Below, in pieces: positions 51,645 through 60,694 of a DNA stretch of 64,000 nucleotides. Position 1 is the stretch's first letter. Each line of letters starts with the position of its first letter. The notes beneath the pieces are model-generated. The model was not told the DNA's origin. It saw only the letters and a program-made list of their open reading frames with translations, and ran no database searches. This stretch comes from Albirhodobacter sp042466415. GTDB taxonomy: Bacteria > Pseudomonadota > Alphaproteobacteria > Rhodobacterales > Rhodobacteraceae. Position numbers and translations under genes: made by a program. The DNA lies in assembly GCF_042466415.1 (NCBI RefSeq), contig NZ_JAXHCH010000002.1:2763970-2827969 (forward strand), read 5' to 3'.

Positions 51645-53423
51645 ATGCACGCCTACCGCAGCCATACCTGCGCCGATCTCACCGCGAAAAACGCTGGTGA
51701 CACTGTTCGTCTTTCCGGCTGGGTGCACCGCGTGCGAGATCACGGTGGCGTTTTGTTCATCGATCTGCGCGATCATTACGGCATGACGCAGGTGCTTTGT
51801 GACGCGGATAGCCCTGCGTTCAAGGCCCTCGAAAAAGTGCGCTCGGAATGGGTGATCCGTATCGATGGCACGGTCAAGCTGCGCGACGCGAGCCTTGTGA
51901 ACGCGAAAATCCCGACCGGTGAGATCGAAGTTTACGTTCGTGATCTGGAAGTTCTGGGCGCGGTTGAGGGCGAATTGCCTTTGCCCGTTTTCGGCGAGCA
52001 AGAGTACCCCGAAGAAACCCGTCTGACCTACCAATTCCTCGATCTGCGCCGCGAAAAGCTGCATAACAACATGATGTTGCGTTCGAATGTCGTGCGTCAC
52101 TTGCGCAATGCGATGTGGGATCAGGGGTTCAATGAATTCCAAACGCCGATCATCACCGCGTCCTCGCCGGAAGGCGCGCGTGACTTCCTCGTGCCTTCGC
52201 GCCTGCATCCGGGCAAATTCTACGCTCTGCCGCAAGCCCCACAGCAGTTCAAGCAGCTGATCCAAGTTGCCGGTTTTGACCGTTACTTCCAGATCGCGCC
52301 TTGCTTCCGCGACGAGGATCCGCGCGCGGACCGGTCGCCGACCGATTTCTACCAGTTGGATGTCGAGATGAGCTTCGTGAAGCAAGAAGACATCTTCGCG
52401 ACCGTTCAGCCCGTGATCCAAGGCGTGTTTGAAGCTTTCGGTGAGGGCAAGTCGGTCGACACGCATTGGCCATTGATCGCATATAAAGACGCGTTGAAGT
52501 GGTATGGTTCGGACAAGCCGGATTTGCGTAACCCGATCAAAATGCAGGAAGTGTCCGAGCATTTCGCCGGTTCCGGTTTTGCCATCTTTGCCAAGCTTCT
52601 GGAGCAGGAAGGTACGGAAATCCGCGCCATTCCAGCGCCCACGGGCGGTTCGCGCAAATTCTGTGATCGGATGAACAAGTTCGCGCAAGAACAAGGCCTG
52701 CCGGGCATGGGCTATATCTTCTGGCGCAAGGCCGAGGATGGCACGACCGAGGCGGCTGGTCCGCTCGCTAAAAACATCGGGCCGGAGCGCACCGAAGCGA
52801 TCCGCGTACAGCTTGGCCTTGGCGAGGGCGATGCGGCCTTCTTCTTGGGCGGAAAAGCCGAAGCGTTTGAAGGGGTTGCAGGGCGCGCGCGCAATGTGAT
52901 CGGCGAAGAACTCGGCATCGCCGAAAAGAATTGCTTCAAATTCGCGTGGATCGTTGATTTCCCGATGTTCGAGAAAACCGACGACGGCAAAATTGACTTC
53001 TCGCACAACCCGTTCTCGATGCCGCAAGGCGGGATGGAGGCGCTGCAAGGCGATCCGCTTCAGGTTTACGCCTATCAATATGATCTCGCTTGCAACGGCT
53101 ATGAATTGATTTCGGGCGGCATCCGGAACCACAAACCGGAAATCATGTTTAAAGCGTTTGAGATCGCGGGCTATCCAGCCTCGGAAGTGGAAAAACGCTT
53201 CGGTGGCATGGTGAAAGCGTTCAAATACGGCGCCCCGCCGCACGGTGGTTGCGCCGCCGGGATCGACCGGATCGTGATGTTGCTGGCCGATGAGGCGAAT
53301 ATCCGCGAAGTCATCATGTTCCCGATGAACCAACGCGCCGAAGATTTGATGATGGGCGCGCCGTCCGAGCCGATGAACGAGCAGCTTCGCGAATTGAACC
53401 TGCGCGTGATTCCGCGCGACTAA
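51645..53423 (+). CDS. aspS: Aspartyl-tRNA synthetase
   Basis: The 592-residue class II enzyme charges tRNA-Asp. It has the N-terminal OB-fold anticodon domain (VRLSGWVHRVRDHGG), the catalytic core with motif 2 around FRDEDPRADRSPTDFYQLD, the bacterial GAD insertion, and motif 3 near the end (GGCAAGIDRIVMLL). AAGGGGAG lies before ATG 51645. Bacterial AspRS of this type can be non-discriminating when GatCAB exists, but this is not visible here. Confidence 0.98.
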   Translation: MHAYRSHTCADLTAKNAGDTVRLSGWVHRVRDHGGVLFIDLRDHYGMTQVLCDADSPAFKALEKVRSEWVIRIDGTVKLRDASLVNAKIPTGEIEVYVRDLEVLGAVEGELPLPVFGEQEYPEETRLTYQFLDLRREKLHNNMMLRSNVVRHLRNAMWDQGFNEFQTPIITASSPEGARDFLVPSRLHPGKFYALPQAPQQFKQLIQVAGFDRYFQIAPCFRDEDPRADRSPTDFYQLDVEMSFVKQEDIFATVQPVIQGVFEAFGEGKSVDTHWPLIAYKDALKWYGSDKPDLRNPIKMQEVSEHFAGSGFAIFAKLLEQEGTEIRAIPAPTGGSRKFCDRMNKFAQEQGLPGMGYIFWRKAEDGTTEAAGPLAKNIGPERTEAIRVQLGLGEGDAAFFLGGKAEAFEGVAGRARNVIGEELGIAEKNCFKFAWIVDFPMFEKTDDGKIDFSHNPFSMPQGGMEALQGDPLQVYAYQYDLACNGYELISGGIRNHKPEIMFKAFEIAGYPASEVEKRFGGMVKAFKYGAPPHGGCAAGIDRIVMLLADEANIREVIMFPMNQRAEDLMMGAPSEPMNEQLRELNLRVIPRD

Positions 53424-53451
53424 ACCTGCCTCACGGCGAAGTGTTGCCGTT

Positions 53452-53480
53452 GGGCGCGCGGGGAAACCTGCGCGCCCTTT
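53452..53480 (+). terminator. Terminator of aspS
   Basis: GGGCGCGC (53452-53459) pairs with GCGCGCCC (53470-53477) around a 10-base loop that can pair further (GG with CC), and TTT follows. Confidence 0.8.
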
Positions 53481-53538
53481 CCATTTGTCATGACCCATGG
53501 CTAAGTATTTTGGGGCGCAGGTCTGATTGGAGATGTTG

Positions 53539-54921
53539 ATGGAGTTTTCAACCATTGCCGCGGCGCGGTTCGGATATGGTCCGTCCCCCTACATGCCCAC
53601 TCCCGCCAATGCGGCCGACTATCTTACCGCCCTGCGTGGCGGGGATGCGATGGCCGAGCGTTTCCCGATTTTTAACGAAGGCGATGGTGCCAGAATGTTG
53701 GCCCAATATGCCCCGCTTTCACGTGCAGAGCGCGAGGGGCAGCCCAACGGTAAAGAAAACTTCAAAGCACTTCGTGACGAGATCAATGATATCATCGTCG
53801 CGGGTCTGCGCGCGCGGATTGCGCGTGCGATCGAAGACCCGACGGGCCTCCGCGAGCGTCTTCACCAATTCTGGACGGATCATTTCACGGTCGTTGGTCG
53901 CTCCTTACGCGATCATCCTATGACTTTGGAACATCAGGAATTCGCCGTGCGCCCGCATATGACAGGGCGGTTTGGCGATCTTTTGAAAGCCGCGGCAACC
54001 CATTCGGCGATGCTAACCTATCTTGATCAGCATCTGTCGATCGGTCCCAACTCGGCCATTGCCAAAAAACGCCCGCAAAAAAATCGCGGGCTGAACGAAA
54101 ATCTCGCGCGCGAGGTGATGGAGCTGCACAGTTTGGGGGTCGAGGGGGGCTATTCGCAGGACGACGTGCGTCAGCTGGCGGAACTGTTCACGGGGATGAC
54201 CCATTCCAACACCAACGGTTTTGATTTCCGTCCGGGGTGGGCCGAACCCGGAGCGGAGACGGTTCTGGGCAAGCTTTACGGCGGCGGCACTGCTGGCATG
54301 GCCGATATCCATGCTGTCCTTGACGATCTTGCCGTTCACCCTGACACAGCCGCCCATATCGCGCGGAAATTGGCGGTGCACTTCACTTCAGATGCGCCGT
54401 CCGAGGCTTTGATTGCTGCGTTGCGAGAAGCCTATATGGATCATGACGGCGCCTTGATGCCGGTATACGAGGTGCTCTTGACGCACCCCGATGTGACTGG
54501 AAGCTTTGGCCAGAAAATCCGTCAGCCTCTCGACTTCATCGCGACTGCCCTGCGGACGTTGGGGGTTCGCGGCGAGGACCTCGTTGCGATGCCTTACAAG
54601 GATTTCCGCCCGATCATCCGTGCGCCGATGCAATGGATGGGACAAAAATGGATCCAGCCTGCCGGGCCCGATGGCTGGCCCGAGGAGGCGGACGCTTGGA
54701 TTTCGCCGCAAGAGCTTGCCGCGCGGATCGAATGGTCGATGCGTGCACCGCAACACTTCGCCAAGTGGTTCACGCTGCCTGATAGCGATGCGGAAACCTT
54801 CATGCTGAGCGCGTTGGGGGAACGGGCCTCACCTGCTTTGAAATTTGCCGTGCCGCGCGCGGAAAGCCGCGCCGAGGCGATCGGCCTCGTACTTGCGTCA
54901 TCCGAGTTTAACCGGAGATAA
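53539..54921 (+). CDS. DUF1800 family protein
   Basis: A 460-residue protein of a large family whose activity is not established. The N-terminal stretch AARFGYGPSPYMPTPANA and the central LNENLAREVMELHSLGVEGGYSQ are the recognisable DUF1800 marks, as are HFVV-like WTDHFTVVGRSLRDHP. I choose ATG 53539, six bases after GGAG. There is no signal peptide. Its stop touches the ATG of the DUF1501 gene, a conserved pairing across bacteria that implies joint function. Confidence 0.9.
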   Translation: MEFSTIAAARFGYGPSPYMPTPANAADYLTALRGGDAMAERFPIFNEGDGARMLAQYAPLSRAEREGQPNGKENFKALRDEINDIIVAGLRARIARAIEDPTGLRERLHQFWTDHFTVVGRSLRDHPMTLEHQEFAVRPHMTGRFGDLLKAAATHSAMLTYLDQHLSIGPNSAIAKKRPQKNRGLNENLAREVMELHSLGVEGGYSQDDVRQLAELFTGMTHSNTNGFDFRPGWAEPGAETVLGKLYGGGTAGMADIHAVLDDLAVHPDTAAHIARKLAVHFTSDAPSEALIAALREAYMDHDGALMPVYEVLLTHPDVTGSFGQKIRQPLDFIATALRTLGVRGEDLVAMPYKDFRPIIRAPMQWMGQKWIQPAGPDGWPEEADAWISPQELAARIEWSMRAPQHFAKWFTLPDSDAETFMLSALGERASPALKFAVPRAESRAEAIGLVLASSEFNRR

Positions 54922-56175
54922 ATGATGAATAACAAAGGCTTATCGCGACGTTTATTTTTGAAGAGTGCGTCCGTTTTAGGGTGCTCCGCGGCGGCGCACC
55001 CGTTCATGAACTCCATGACGTTCGCCTCGGCGCCCGGTGAGGGGCGTTTGGTTGTCATCATTTTACGCGGCGCGATGGACGGGTTGGACGTGGTCCAGCC
55101 CTTGGGAGACAAGGCGCTCGCCCTCCACCGTAAGGTACTTTCGGGGGGCGAGGCGGCGGGTGCGCATGACCTGACTGGCTTTTTCGCCGCGCATAAGGCG
55201 CTGGGGCCGCTCATGCCGTTATGGGCGGAGGGCGAGCTAGGGTTCGTTCATGCGACCTCCACACCCTATCGCGACAAGCGTTCGCATTTCGACGGGCAGG
55301 ATCTTTTGGAGGCCGGAACGGGCGGCGATGTCGACCCCAGCTTGATGAAAGTCGGTTGGTTGAATCGCCTGTTGCAAGAGCTGCCGGATGCGCGCGCGGA
55401 TACGGCCTTTGCTGTCGGATTGGACGAAATGCGCATTCTCGCGGGGCCTGCGGCAGCGATGTCATGGGCGCCTGAGGCCAAATTGCGCATCTCGTCGCAA
55501 GCGGAGCTTTTGCTCAGTCACATATACCATGACGACGACCTGTTCCGCGATGCGGCGGAGGAGGCGATGGCCATTTCAAGCGCGGGCGCTGACCCCGCGA
55601 CGATGGATGCGGCTGCGCTGGATGAGGCGGGTGACATGATGGCGGGGCCGACGGCTACGCCGGAGGCTGAAGGCAAAATATCCCCGACGCGCGAGATGGC
55701 GTATTTCGCGGCGGATCGCCTGAACGGGGACACCCGGATCGCGACGTTCTCCCTGAACGGTTGGGATACGCATCGAGGCCAACCCGCAGGATTGGGCGGC
55801 TCCTTGAACCGCTTGGCCGAGGCGATTCTTGGCCTGAAAGAGCGTCTTGGCGCGAACTGGTCGAAGACGACTGTGCTGGCAATGACCGAGTTCGGGCGCA
55901 CGGTTCGCGAGAATGGGACACAAGGCACCGACCACGGAACGGGCGGGGCGATGCTGATGGCGGGCGGTGCCATTCGCGGTCAGAAAATTTACGGTGGGTG
56001 GCCAGGTCTTGGCGAAGGTGATCTTTATGATGGTCGGGATCTGATGCCATTGACTGACGTGCGCTCATGGGCGGCATGGACGATGCGTGCCCAATTTGGA
56101 ATTGAACGCTCGACGCTGGAACGCTCAATTTTCCCGGGGCTGGATATGGGTGACGACCCGAAGTTTATGCTGTGA
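54922..56175 (+). CDS. DUF1501 family protein with a twin-arginine signal
   Basis: A 417-residue protein. Residues 7-14 read LSRRLFLK, a twin-arginine signal motif, followed by a hydrophobic stretch that includes ASVLGCSAAAH, so it should be folded before export by Tat. The mature part has the alkaline-phosphatase-like fold of DUF1501/sulfatase relatives, with VVIILRGAMDGLDVVQPLGD near the start and MTEFGRTVRENG further on. Activity unknown. It may export the signal-less DUF1800 partner as a complex; this is inference. Confidence 0.9.
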   Translation: MMNNKGLSRRLFLKSASVLGCSAAAHPFMNSMTFASAPGEGRLVVIILRGAMDGLDVVQPLGDKALALHRKVLSGGEAAGAHDLTGFFAAHKALGPLMPLWAEGELGFVHATSTPYRDKRSHFDGQDLLEAGTGGDVDPSLMKVGWLNRLLQELPDARADTAFAVGLDEMRILAGPAAAMSWAPEAKLRISSQAELLLSHIYHDDDLFRDAAEEAMAISSAGADPATMDAAALDEAGDMMAGPTATPEAEGKISPTREMAYFAADRLNGDTRIATFSLNGWDTHRGQPAGLGGSLNRLAEAILGLKERLGANWSKTTVLAMTEFGRTVRENGTQGTDHGTGGAMLMAGGAIRGQKIYGGWPGLGEGDLYDGRDLMPLTDVRSWAAWTMRAQFGIERSTLERSIFPGLDMGDDPKFML

Positions 56176-56179
56176 GTGT

Positions 56180-56314
56180 TTAAAGACCGAGCGCATTGGC
56201 CAATGTCGCCGCGATCGAAACCGACAACGAAATCAGGCCTATACCAAAAACAGTCCAATGCGTAGCGCGCGCGAGAGCATCGTTGGCAAGCGCGGATTGC
56301 AAAATATCTTTCAT
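56180..56314 (-). CDS. Small single-pass membrane protein (44 aa)
   Basis: A short open frame with a good AGGAGA ribosome-binding site eight bases before ATG 56314. The product begins MKDILQSALAND, then HWTVFGIGLISLSVSIAA forms one hydrophobic helix and ANALGL closes it. Its stop codon lies 5 bases after the DUF1501 stop, in convergent orientation. The helix and the start site argue for a real gene. It has no known homologue that I can name. Confidence 0.6.
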   Translation of the reverse strand: MKDILQSALANDALARATHWTVFGIGLISLSVSIAATLANALGL

Positions 56315-56513
56315 GGCCGTCTCCTGTTGCAGCGACGTCTAAACTCCTTCTGGATTGGGGCGAAACTCGGGCGCGTTCGGACCGATATCAGGGCTTTCTC
56401 GATGCATTAGCTTACGGGTTGGATACGTTCAGGCAATTGCTGCGCCTCAAGGGCTGCGCTAGGCTACGTCCTCAGGTTGAGGGTTTCGCGGTTGCACGCA
56501 GTTGGGGGTTGAT

Positions 56514-57221
56514 ATGAAACAGTTTGGAGCCCCGTTGGGCGATTGGAATGCCCCTGCAGCGCCGGAGTTTACCGAGTTGCAAGGGCGGTTTGCGACGCTC
56601 GAGCGGCTTGATACCCGTCACGCGCATGAGCTGTATCGCGCCTATTCCGGTGCGGATGAGGTATTTGATTACCTGCCCTACGGGCCGTTTTCGTCCGAAT
56701 CGGGCTACATCCGCTGGGTCGGAGAACGCGCGACACAAACCGATCCATATCTGCTCGCGGTGCGTGATATCGCGACAGATATGGTTGGCGGTGTCATGGG
56801 CTTGCTGCGGATCGATACCGCAGGCGGTGTCGTTGAGCTCGGCCATATCAATCTTGCGCCCTCTTTGCAGGGGACGACAACCGCATCGGAGGCGATGATC
56901 CTTTTAATCACTTGGGCGTTCTCGAGCGGTTATCGGCGTTTCGAGTGGAAATGTGACGCGCTCAACCTGCCGTCACGTCGTGCGGCGCAGCGGCTGGGCT
57001 TGAGCTATGAGGGCGTCTTTCGCCAAGCCGCACATTACAAGGGGCGCAACCGCGACACGGCCTGGTTCGCAGCGACGGATCAGGACTGGTCCGCGTTGCA
57101 AGTCGCCTATGAGGCATGGCTGCGTCCCGAGAATTTCGATGACGCGGGCCAACAGATAGAACGCCTCTCTGATTTGACACGTCTCGTGAGAGTGTCATCC
57201 GATCCGGCACTGGCGCGCTAA
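56514..57221 (+). CDS. GNAT family N-acetyltransferase (RimJ/RimL type)
   Basis: A 235-residue acetyl-CoA-dependent transferase. The family core is VVELGHINLAPSLQGTTTASEAMILLITWAF, with the CoA pocket, followed by RRFEWKCDALNLPSRRAAQRLGLSYEGVFRQ. The long N-terminal region is typical of RimL-like members. Substrate unknown. ATG 56514 has GGGGG upstream; TTG 56502 is less likely. Confidence 0.88.
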   Translation: MKQFGAPLGDWNAPAAPEFTELQGRFATLERLDTRHAHELYRAYSGADEVFDYLPYGPFSSESGYIRWVGERATQTDPYLLAVRDIATDMVGGVMGLLRIDTAGGVVELGHINLAPSLQGTTTASEAMILLITWAFSSGYRRFEWKCDALNLPSRRAAQRLGLSYEGVFRQAAHYKGRNRDTAWFAATDQDWSALQVAYEAWLRPENFDDAGQQIERLSDLTRLVRVSSDPALAR

Positions 57222-57244
57222 GGGTCGTTTCTCTGCCGACCAGC

Positions 57245-57958
57245 TTAGAACGTAGATCCAGAAGCGAGACGTTCGCGCACAAGGCCGGACAACAAGTGGA
57301 GTTCGCGGGCCTCGGAGCGTTCAGTTCTCTTGCTCAATGCCAATGCGGCACGCGCGAGATCGGTGTCATGTGCGGACCGCGCCACGCCCCCCAGAAATTG
57401 CGAGATATAATCGAGGGCCGCGTCGGTGGGTGTATCGGACAGCACCTCAGCCGCATGTGTGAGGTCATCGCGCAGGGCAATAGGATCGGGTTCGACCCGC
57501 TCGTCAGGTAGGAGCCGCAGACCTTGGGGGCGCATGTCCGCTGGTAGCCCCGCGAGAACCACATTTTGGAACGTTGACAGGCTTTCGATCGGCTTGGCCA
57601 GAAACCCGTGCGCCCCGGCCGCGCGCGCCATCGCTTCGCCTTCCGGATCACCAGAGGTGCCCAGAATCACAGGCATCGCGACAGCGTGCTGCCGGATTTC
57701 GCGGATCAGATCTGCGCCGCAACCGTCGGGAAGACCCATGTCGATGATCACAACCCCCGGACGGTAAGTTGAGAGATGGCGATGCGCCGAGCGCAGGCAA
57801 TCTGCCCGCCGAATCCGCGCGCCAGATCGCAAGCAGAGCAGTCGCATTGCCTCCGACGCAAACCGGCTGTCTTCAACGACAAGAACAGTCACGCCGAGCA
57901 GCGGTCGGTTGGTCGTCGCTTGTGCGCGCGAGAGATAGGCTTGGAGGTCGGTTGACAT
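57245..57958 (-). CDS. Orphan response regulator with an unidentified output domain
   Basis: A 237-residue protein. The N-terminal receiver has the acidic pair in VVEDSRF (Glu29, Asp30), the phospho-acceptor Asp73 in VVIIDMGLPDG, and the conserved Lys in FLAKPIE. The ~100-residue C-terminal part is helical and shows no DNA-binding, GGDEF, EAL or histidine phosphotransfer motif that I can identify. No histidine kinase gene is near. AGGAGA precedes the ATG. It is convergent with the acetyltransferase gene, 23 bases apart. Confidence 0.86.
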   Translation of the reverse strand: MSTDLQAYLSRAQATTNRPLLGVTVLVVEDSRFASEAMRLLCLRSGARIRRADCLRSAHRHLSTYRPGVVIIDMGLPDGCGADLIREIRQHAVAMPVILGTSGDPEGEAMARAAGAHGFLAKPIESLSTFQNVVLAGLPADMRPQGLRLLPDERVEPDPIALRDDLTHAAEVLSDTPTDAALDYISQFLGGVARSAHDTDLARAALALSKRTERSEARELHLLSGLVRERLASGSTF

Positions 57959-58083
57959 AAAAAGTCTCCTGGGCGAGTGCGTTTGGGGTAGGCCGTATCG
58001 GCGCGGGATCGTCAGCGCGCCGCCACACGGGAGCGACTCGCTTGTTATATTAGGCGGAAGAATGGATAACGTTTGGTAAACGC

Positions 58084-58098
58084 GGCAAGGCGCTTGCC
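58084..58098. repeat. Inverted repeat in the gap before mce
   Basis: GGCAAG (58084-58089) and CTTGCC (58093-58098) are perfect inverted copies with a GCG spacer. It lies in the 277-base gap (57959-58235) between the response regulator and mce. No T-run follows, so it could be an operator or a hairpin in the leader. Nothing else in that gap was identified. Confidence 0.35.
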
Positions 58099-58235
58099 AT
58101 GCATCCTGCGGGCCGTGACGTTTTGGCGTGACAATATGCCAGCTGGCGCAGGCGGCTGGGATGCTTCATCCGCTTAACGCGGCGGATGTCGGGGGCGCTA
58201 TGGGAGTGGCGCTTGGTTAATACAGGGAGAAAGAT

Positions 58236-58640
58236 ATGATTGGACGGTTGAATCACGTCGCCATTGCGGTGCCTGATTTGGAAGCGGCATCGGCGCAATA
58301 TGCCAATGTGTTGGGGGCCAAGGTGAATCCGCCGCAGGACGAGCCTGATCACGGCGTCACGGTTGTGTTTATCGACCTGCCCAATACCAAGATCGAATTG
58401 CTTTACCCGCTAGGTGAGAATTCTCCGATCCAAGGCTTCCTCGACAAGAACCCTGCCGGAGGCATTCATCATATCTGCTATGAGGTGGAAGATATCGCCG
58501 TCGCGCGCGATACGCTTGTGGCGTCGGGCGCGCGCATCTTAGGCACGGGCGAGCCGAAAATTGGAGCGCACGGAAAACCGGTGTTGTTCCTGCACCCGAA
58601 AGACTTTAACGGCTGTCTGGTCGAATTGGAGCAAGTCTGA
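58236..58640 (+). CDS. mce: Methylmalonyl-CoA epimerase
   Basis: The enzyme interconverts (R)- and (S)-methylmalonyl-CoA in propionyl-CoA use. The 134-residue VOC-fold protein has metal ligands in RLNHVAIAV, IHHICYEV and VELEQV. AGGGAGA precedes the ATG. Its stop codon overlaps the start of the DUF1467 gene (TGATG), so the two are translated together. Confidence 0.94.
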   Translation: MIGRLNHVAIAVPDLEAASAQYANVLGAKVNPPQDEPDHGVTVVFIDLPNTKIELLYPLGENSPIQGFLDKNPAGGIHHICYEVEDIAVARDTLVASGARILGTGEPKIGAHGKPVLFLHPKDFNGCLVELEQV

Positions 58641-58912
58641 TGAGTATCACTGGCGGGATCATTCTTTATGCTGTGACGTGGTTCATGGTGTTTTTCTGTG
58701 TTCTGCCGGTGCGGTTTGTCAGCCAGGCGGACGCGGGCGAAGTGGTGCCCGGCACGCATCGCTCGGCCCCCGCGAATGTTGACGATCTTGGGCGGAAGGC
58801 AAAAATTACGACCGGAATCGCCGCGGCGATTTGGGCGATTGCCGCGTTTATCATTCTTGGCGGGTTTATCACGCTGGAAGATCTGGATGTGTTTGGCCGG
58901 ATGGCGCGCTGA
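58640..58912 (+). CDS. DUF1467 family membrane protein
   Basis: A 90-residue inner-membrane protein with two hydrophobic segments (IILYAVTWFMVFFCVLPVRF and ITTGIAAAIWAIAAFIILGGF) joined by an acidic loop. DUF1467 is common in alphaproteobacteria and is usually encoded next to mce, as here. No function is known. It overlaps mce by a single base. Confidence 0.92.
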   Translation: MSITGGIILYAVTWFMVFFCVLPVRFVSQADAGEVVPGTHRSAPANVDDLGRKAKITTGIAAAIWAIAAFIILGGFITLEDLDVFGRMAR

Positions 58913-58928
58913 TCTGGCCGATGAAAAT

Positions 58929-58963
58929 GCCCGCCTTATCGTGAGATAGGCGGGCTTTGTTTT
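58929..58963 (+). terminator. Terminator after mce-DUF1467
   Basis: GCCCGCCTTATC (58929-58940) pairs with GATAGGCGGGC (58945-58955) with one bulged T over a GTGA loop, followed by TTTGTTTT. Confidence 0.82.
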
Positions 58964-58983
58964 GCGCGGTGACGGGGGCTGCG

Positions 58984-59676
58984 TTACTTGCGCCCGGTCA
59001 TCTGGTGGAAAAGGTGCGTAAAACTCGCAGCCCCCAAAACGGGGATCACGAGGTTGACGAACGGGATGGAGAGCGGGATCGCCATCAAGACGCCTGCCGT
59101 CCAGATCATCACCCGATTTTGCGTATAAAGCGCCTTCGCAGCATCAGGATGCATCCGCCGCGTTGCGACCATCTGGAAGAACTCACGGCTCAGCAAATAG
59201 CCGTTCATACCCCAAAAAATGAGCGGTGCGATGAAGAAAAAGAACGGCAATAGCGCCAAAGCTATGAGGTTGGCGGCGATTATCGTTCCGAAGAACCGCA
59301 AAGTTTCCTCGACGCTTTGGGCAAACGGCTTGGGCGCGAGATCTGGCAGACCGGGATAGTGGCGGGCCTCGACGTCATCCGCGACCTCCTCCAAAAAGAG
59401 CCCGATGAAAGCGGAGGCTACAGGCGCCATCAAAAACACCGAAAGCCCCATCATCAACAACACCGATCCGCCCGAGGCGAGGCTGTCGACCCAAGTGACC
59501 TCACCGACAAACGGCAACGTCAGCTGATCGGGGATGAGCCAGCTCACCAGCTTTGCCACGACAATATAAAAAGCGATCAGCAGCGCGAGCGCGAGGCCGA
59601 CCCCTTTAAGCAGGATTTTAAGAGCGCCGGGGGTGAATAGATCGCCAAGAGCGCGGAAAAATGAAGTGAAGATCAT
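58984..59676 (-). CDS. EI24 domain-containing membrane protein (CysZ-like)
   Basis: A 230-residue protein with four hydrophobic segments of the etoposide-induced EI24/CysZ family. CysZ imports sulfate in enteric bacteria; whether this member transports sulfate is unknown. The ATG at 59676 overlaps the nitroreductase stop (ATGA), so they are translationally coupled. NGYLLSREFFQMVATRR is a typical family stretch. Confidence 0.87.
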   Translation of the reverse strand: MIFTSFFRALGDLFTPGALKILLKGVGLALALLIAFYIVVAKLVSWLIPDQLTLPFVGEVTWVDSLASGGSVLLMMGLSVFLMAPVASAFIGLFLEEVADDVEARHYPGLPDLAPKPFAQSVEETLRFFGTIIAANLIALALLPFFFFIAPLIFWGMNGYLLSREFFQMVATRRMHPDAAKALYTQNRVMIWTAGVLMAIPLSIPFVNLVIPVLGAASFTHLFHQMTGRK

Positions 59677-60263
59677 GCGCTGACCCATGTTGTAATCGCG
59701 TCAATGTCTGGGCGCGGGCGCTCAGGGGGGGGCGAGCCTTCCGTGCCGATATGGATCAGCCCTGCGACCCATTCGCCCTTACCAAGGCCAAAGGCGTCTT
59801 GTGCGAACCCGCGCTCATGCGCGACCCAACCCGTCAACCAGCTCGCGCCCCAGCCTGCGGCCAATGCGGCGTTTACCAGCCCCAAACATACCGACCCTGC
59901 GGAGAGGATCTGTTCGATTTCCGGAACTTTTTCCGTGCTGCGGGGGACATAGACCACCGCAACGCACAGCGGGCTATCGGCAAATTGCGCGACCCCTTTG
60001 GGCAGTTTGTCGGGCGCAATGCCAAGCGCCGCACCCTTGTCCGCAGCCAACCTTGCTAGCCGGTCGAGGGCGGCACGTTCCAGCACGATGAGGCGCCATG
60101 GCTCCAATTTTCCGTGGTCGGGGGCGCGGACGGCGGAGGTGAGCAGGGATGTGAGCGCGGCGCGGTCTGGCGCCGGGCCCGTCAGGGTTTTCGCCGGTCG
60201 CGAACGCCGCGTCGCAAGGAATTCCATTGCGGCGGGGTTGGGACGGGCGGGATTTATGGTCAT
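59673..60263 (-). CDS. Nitroreductase family protein (YdjA-like)
   Basis: A 196-residue FMN-dependent NAD(P)H oxidoreductase. The start RRSRPAKTLTGPAPDRAAL and RAPDHGKLEPWRLIVLE hold the FMN-binding residues, and the length fits the YdjA subgroup. Substrate unknown. CGGAGGCC precedes the ATG. It is followed, with an ATGA overlap, by the EI24 gene. Confidence 0.9.
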   Translation of the reverse strand: MTINPARPNPAAMEFLATRRSRPAKTLTGPAPDRAALTSLLTSAVRAPDHGKLEPWRLIVLERAALDRLARLAADKGAALGIAPDKLPKGVAQFADSPLCVAVVYVPRSTEKVPEIEQILSAGSVCLGLVNAALAAGWGASWLTGWVAHERGFAQDAFGLGKGEWVAGLIHIGTEGSPPPERPRPDIDAITTWVSA

Positions 60264-60417
60264 ATCGGCCTCCGGTCTGTGACGGGGAAGATGTCGGGCC
60301 TCGGTGCGTATTTTGCAAGGGCTGGCCGCGGTTTAGATGCGCGGGGCGGCGGGGTTCTGGCCGGCGCCAGTTCCGGGGCGACTTTACGCCGATATGCGGC
60401 GGCGCTAAGCCTTGGGT

Positions 60418-60666
60418 ATGAATATCGCTCACCTCGCCATGGAGGCCGCCGAAATCAAAGTGCGGGTCACGCCGAAAGCTTCAAGCAATGCGGTTGAAGC
60501 GCGGGACGGACAATTGCGCGTCTATGTCACCTGCGTGCCCGAGGGGGGGAAGGCGAATGCCGAGGTGCAAAAGCTCTTGGCAAAGGCCTTGGGGGTTGCG
60601 AAATCGAACCTGACGTTGATCCGCGGGCAAACATCGCGTGACAAGGTGTTTCGCGTCAATTTCTAG
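60418..60666 (+). CDS. DUF167 (YggU family) protein
   Basis: An 82-residue small protein with the DUF167 core IKVRVTPKASSNAVE and VPEGGKANAEVQKLLAKALGV. Family members have a compact fold and no established function. ATG 60418 has no strong ribosome-binding site. An internal ATG at 60439 would remove only seven residues. Confidence 0.88.
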   Translation: MNIAHLAMEAAEIKVRVTPKASSNAVEARDGQLRVYVTCVPEGGKANAEVQKLLAKALGVAKSNLTLIRGQTSRDKVFRVNF

Positions 60667-60694
60667 CGCCAAGCGCTAACGAAACGGACCATCC

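Noticed and set aside
51465..53555. Open frame of 696 codons on the minus strand over aspS
   Set aside because: Antisense to aspS, rich in His and Arg, and without homology.
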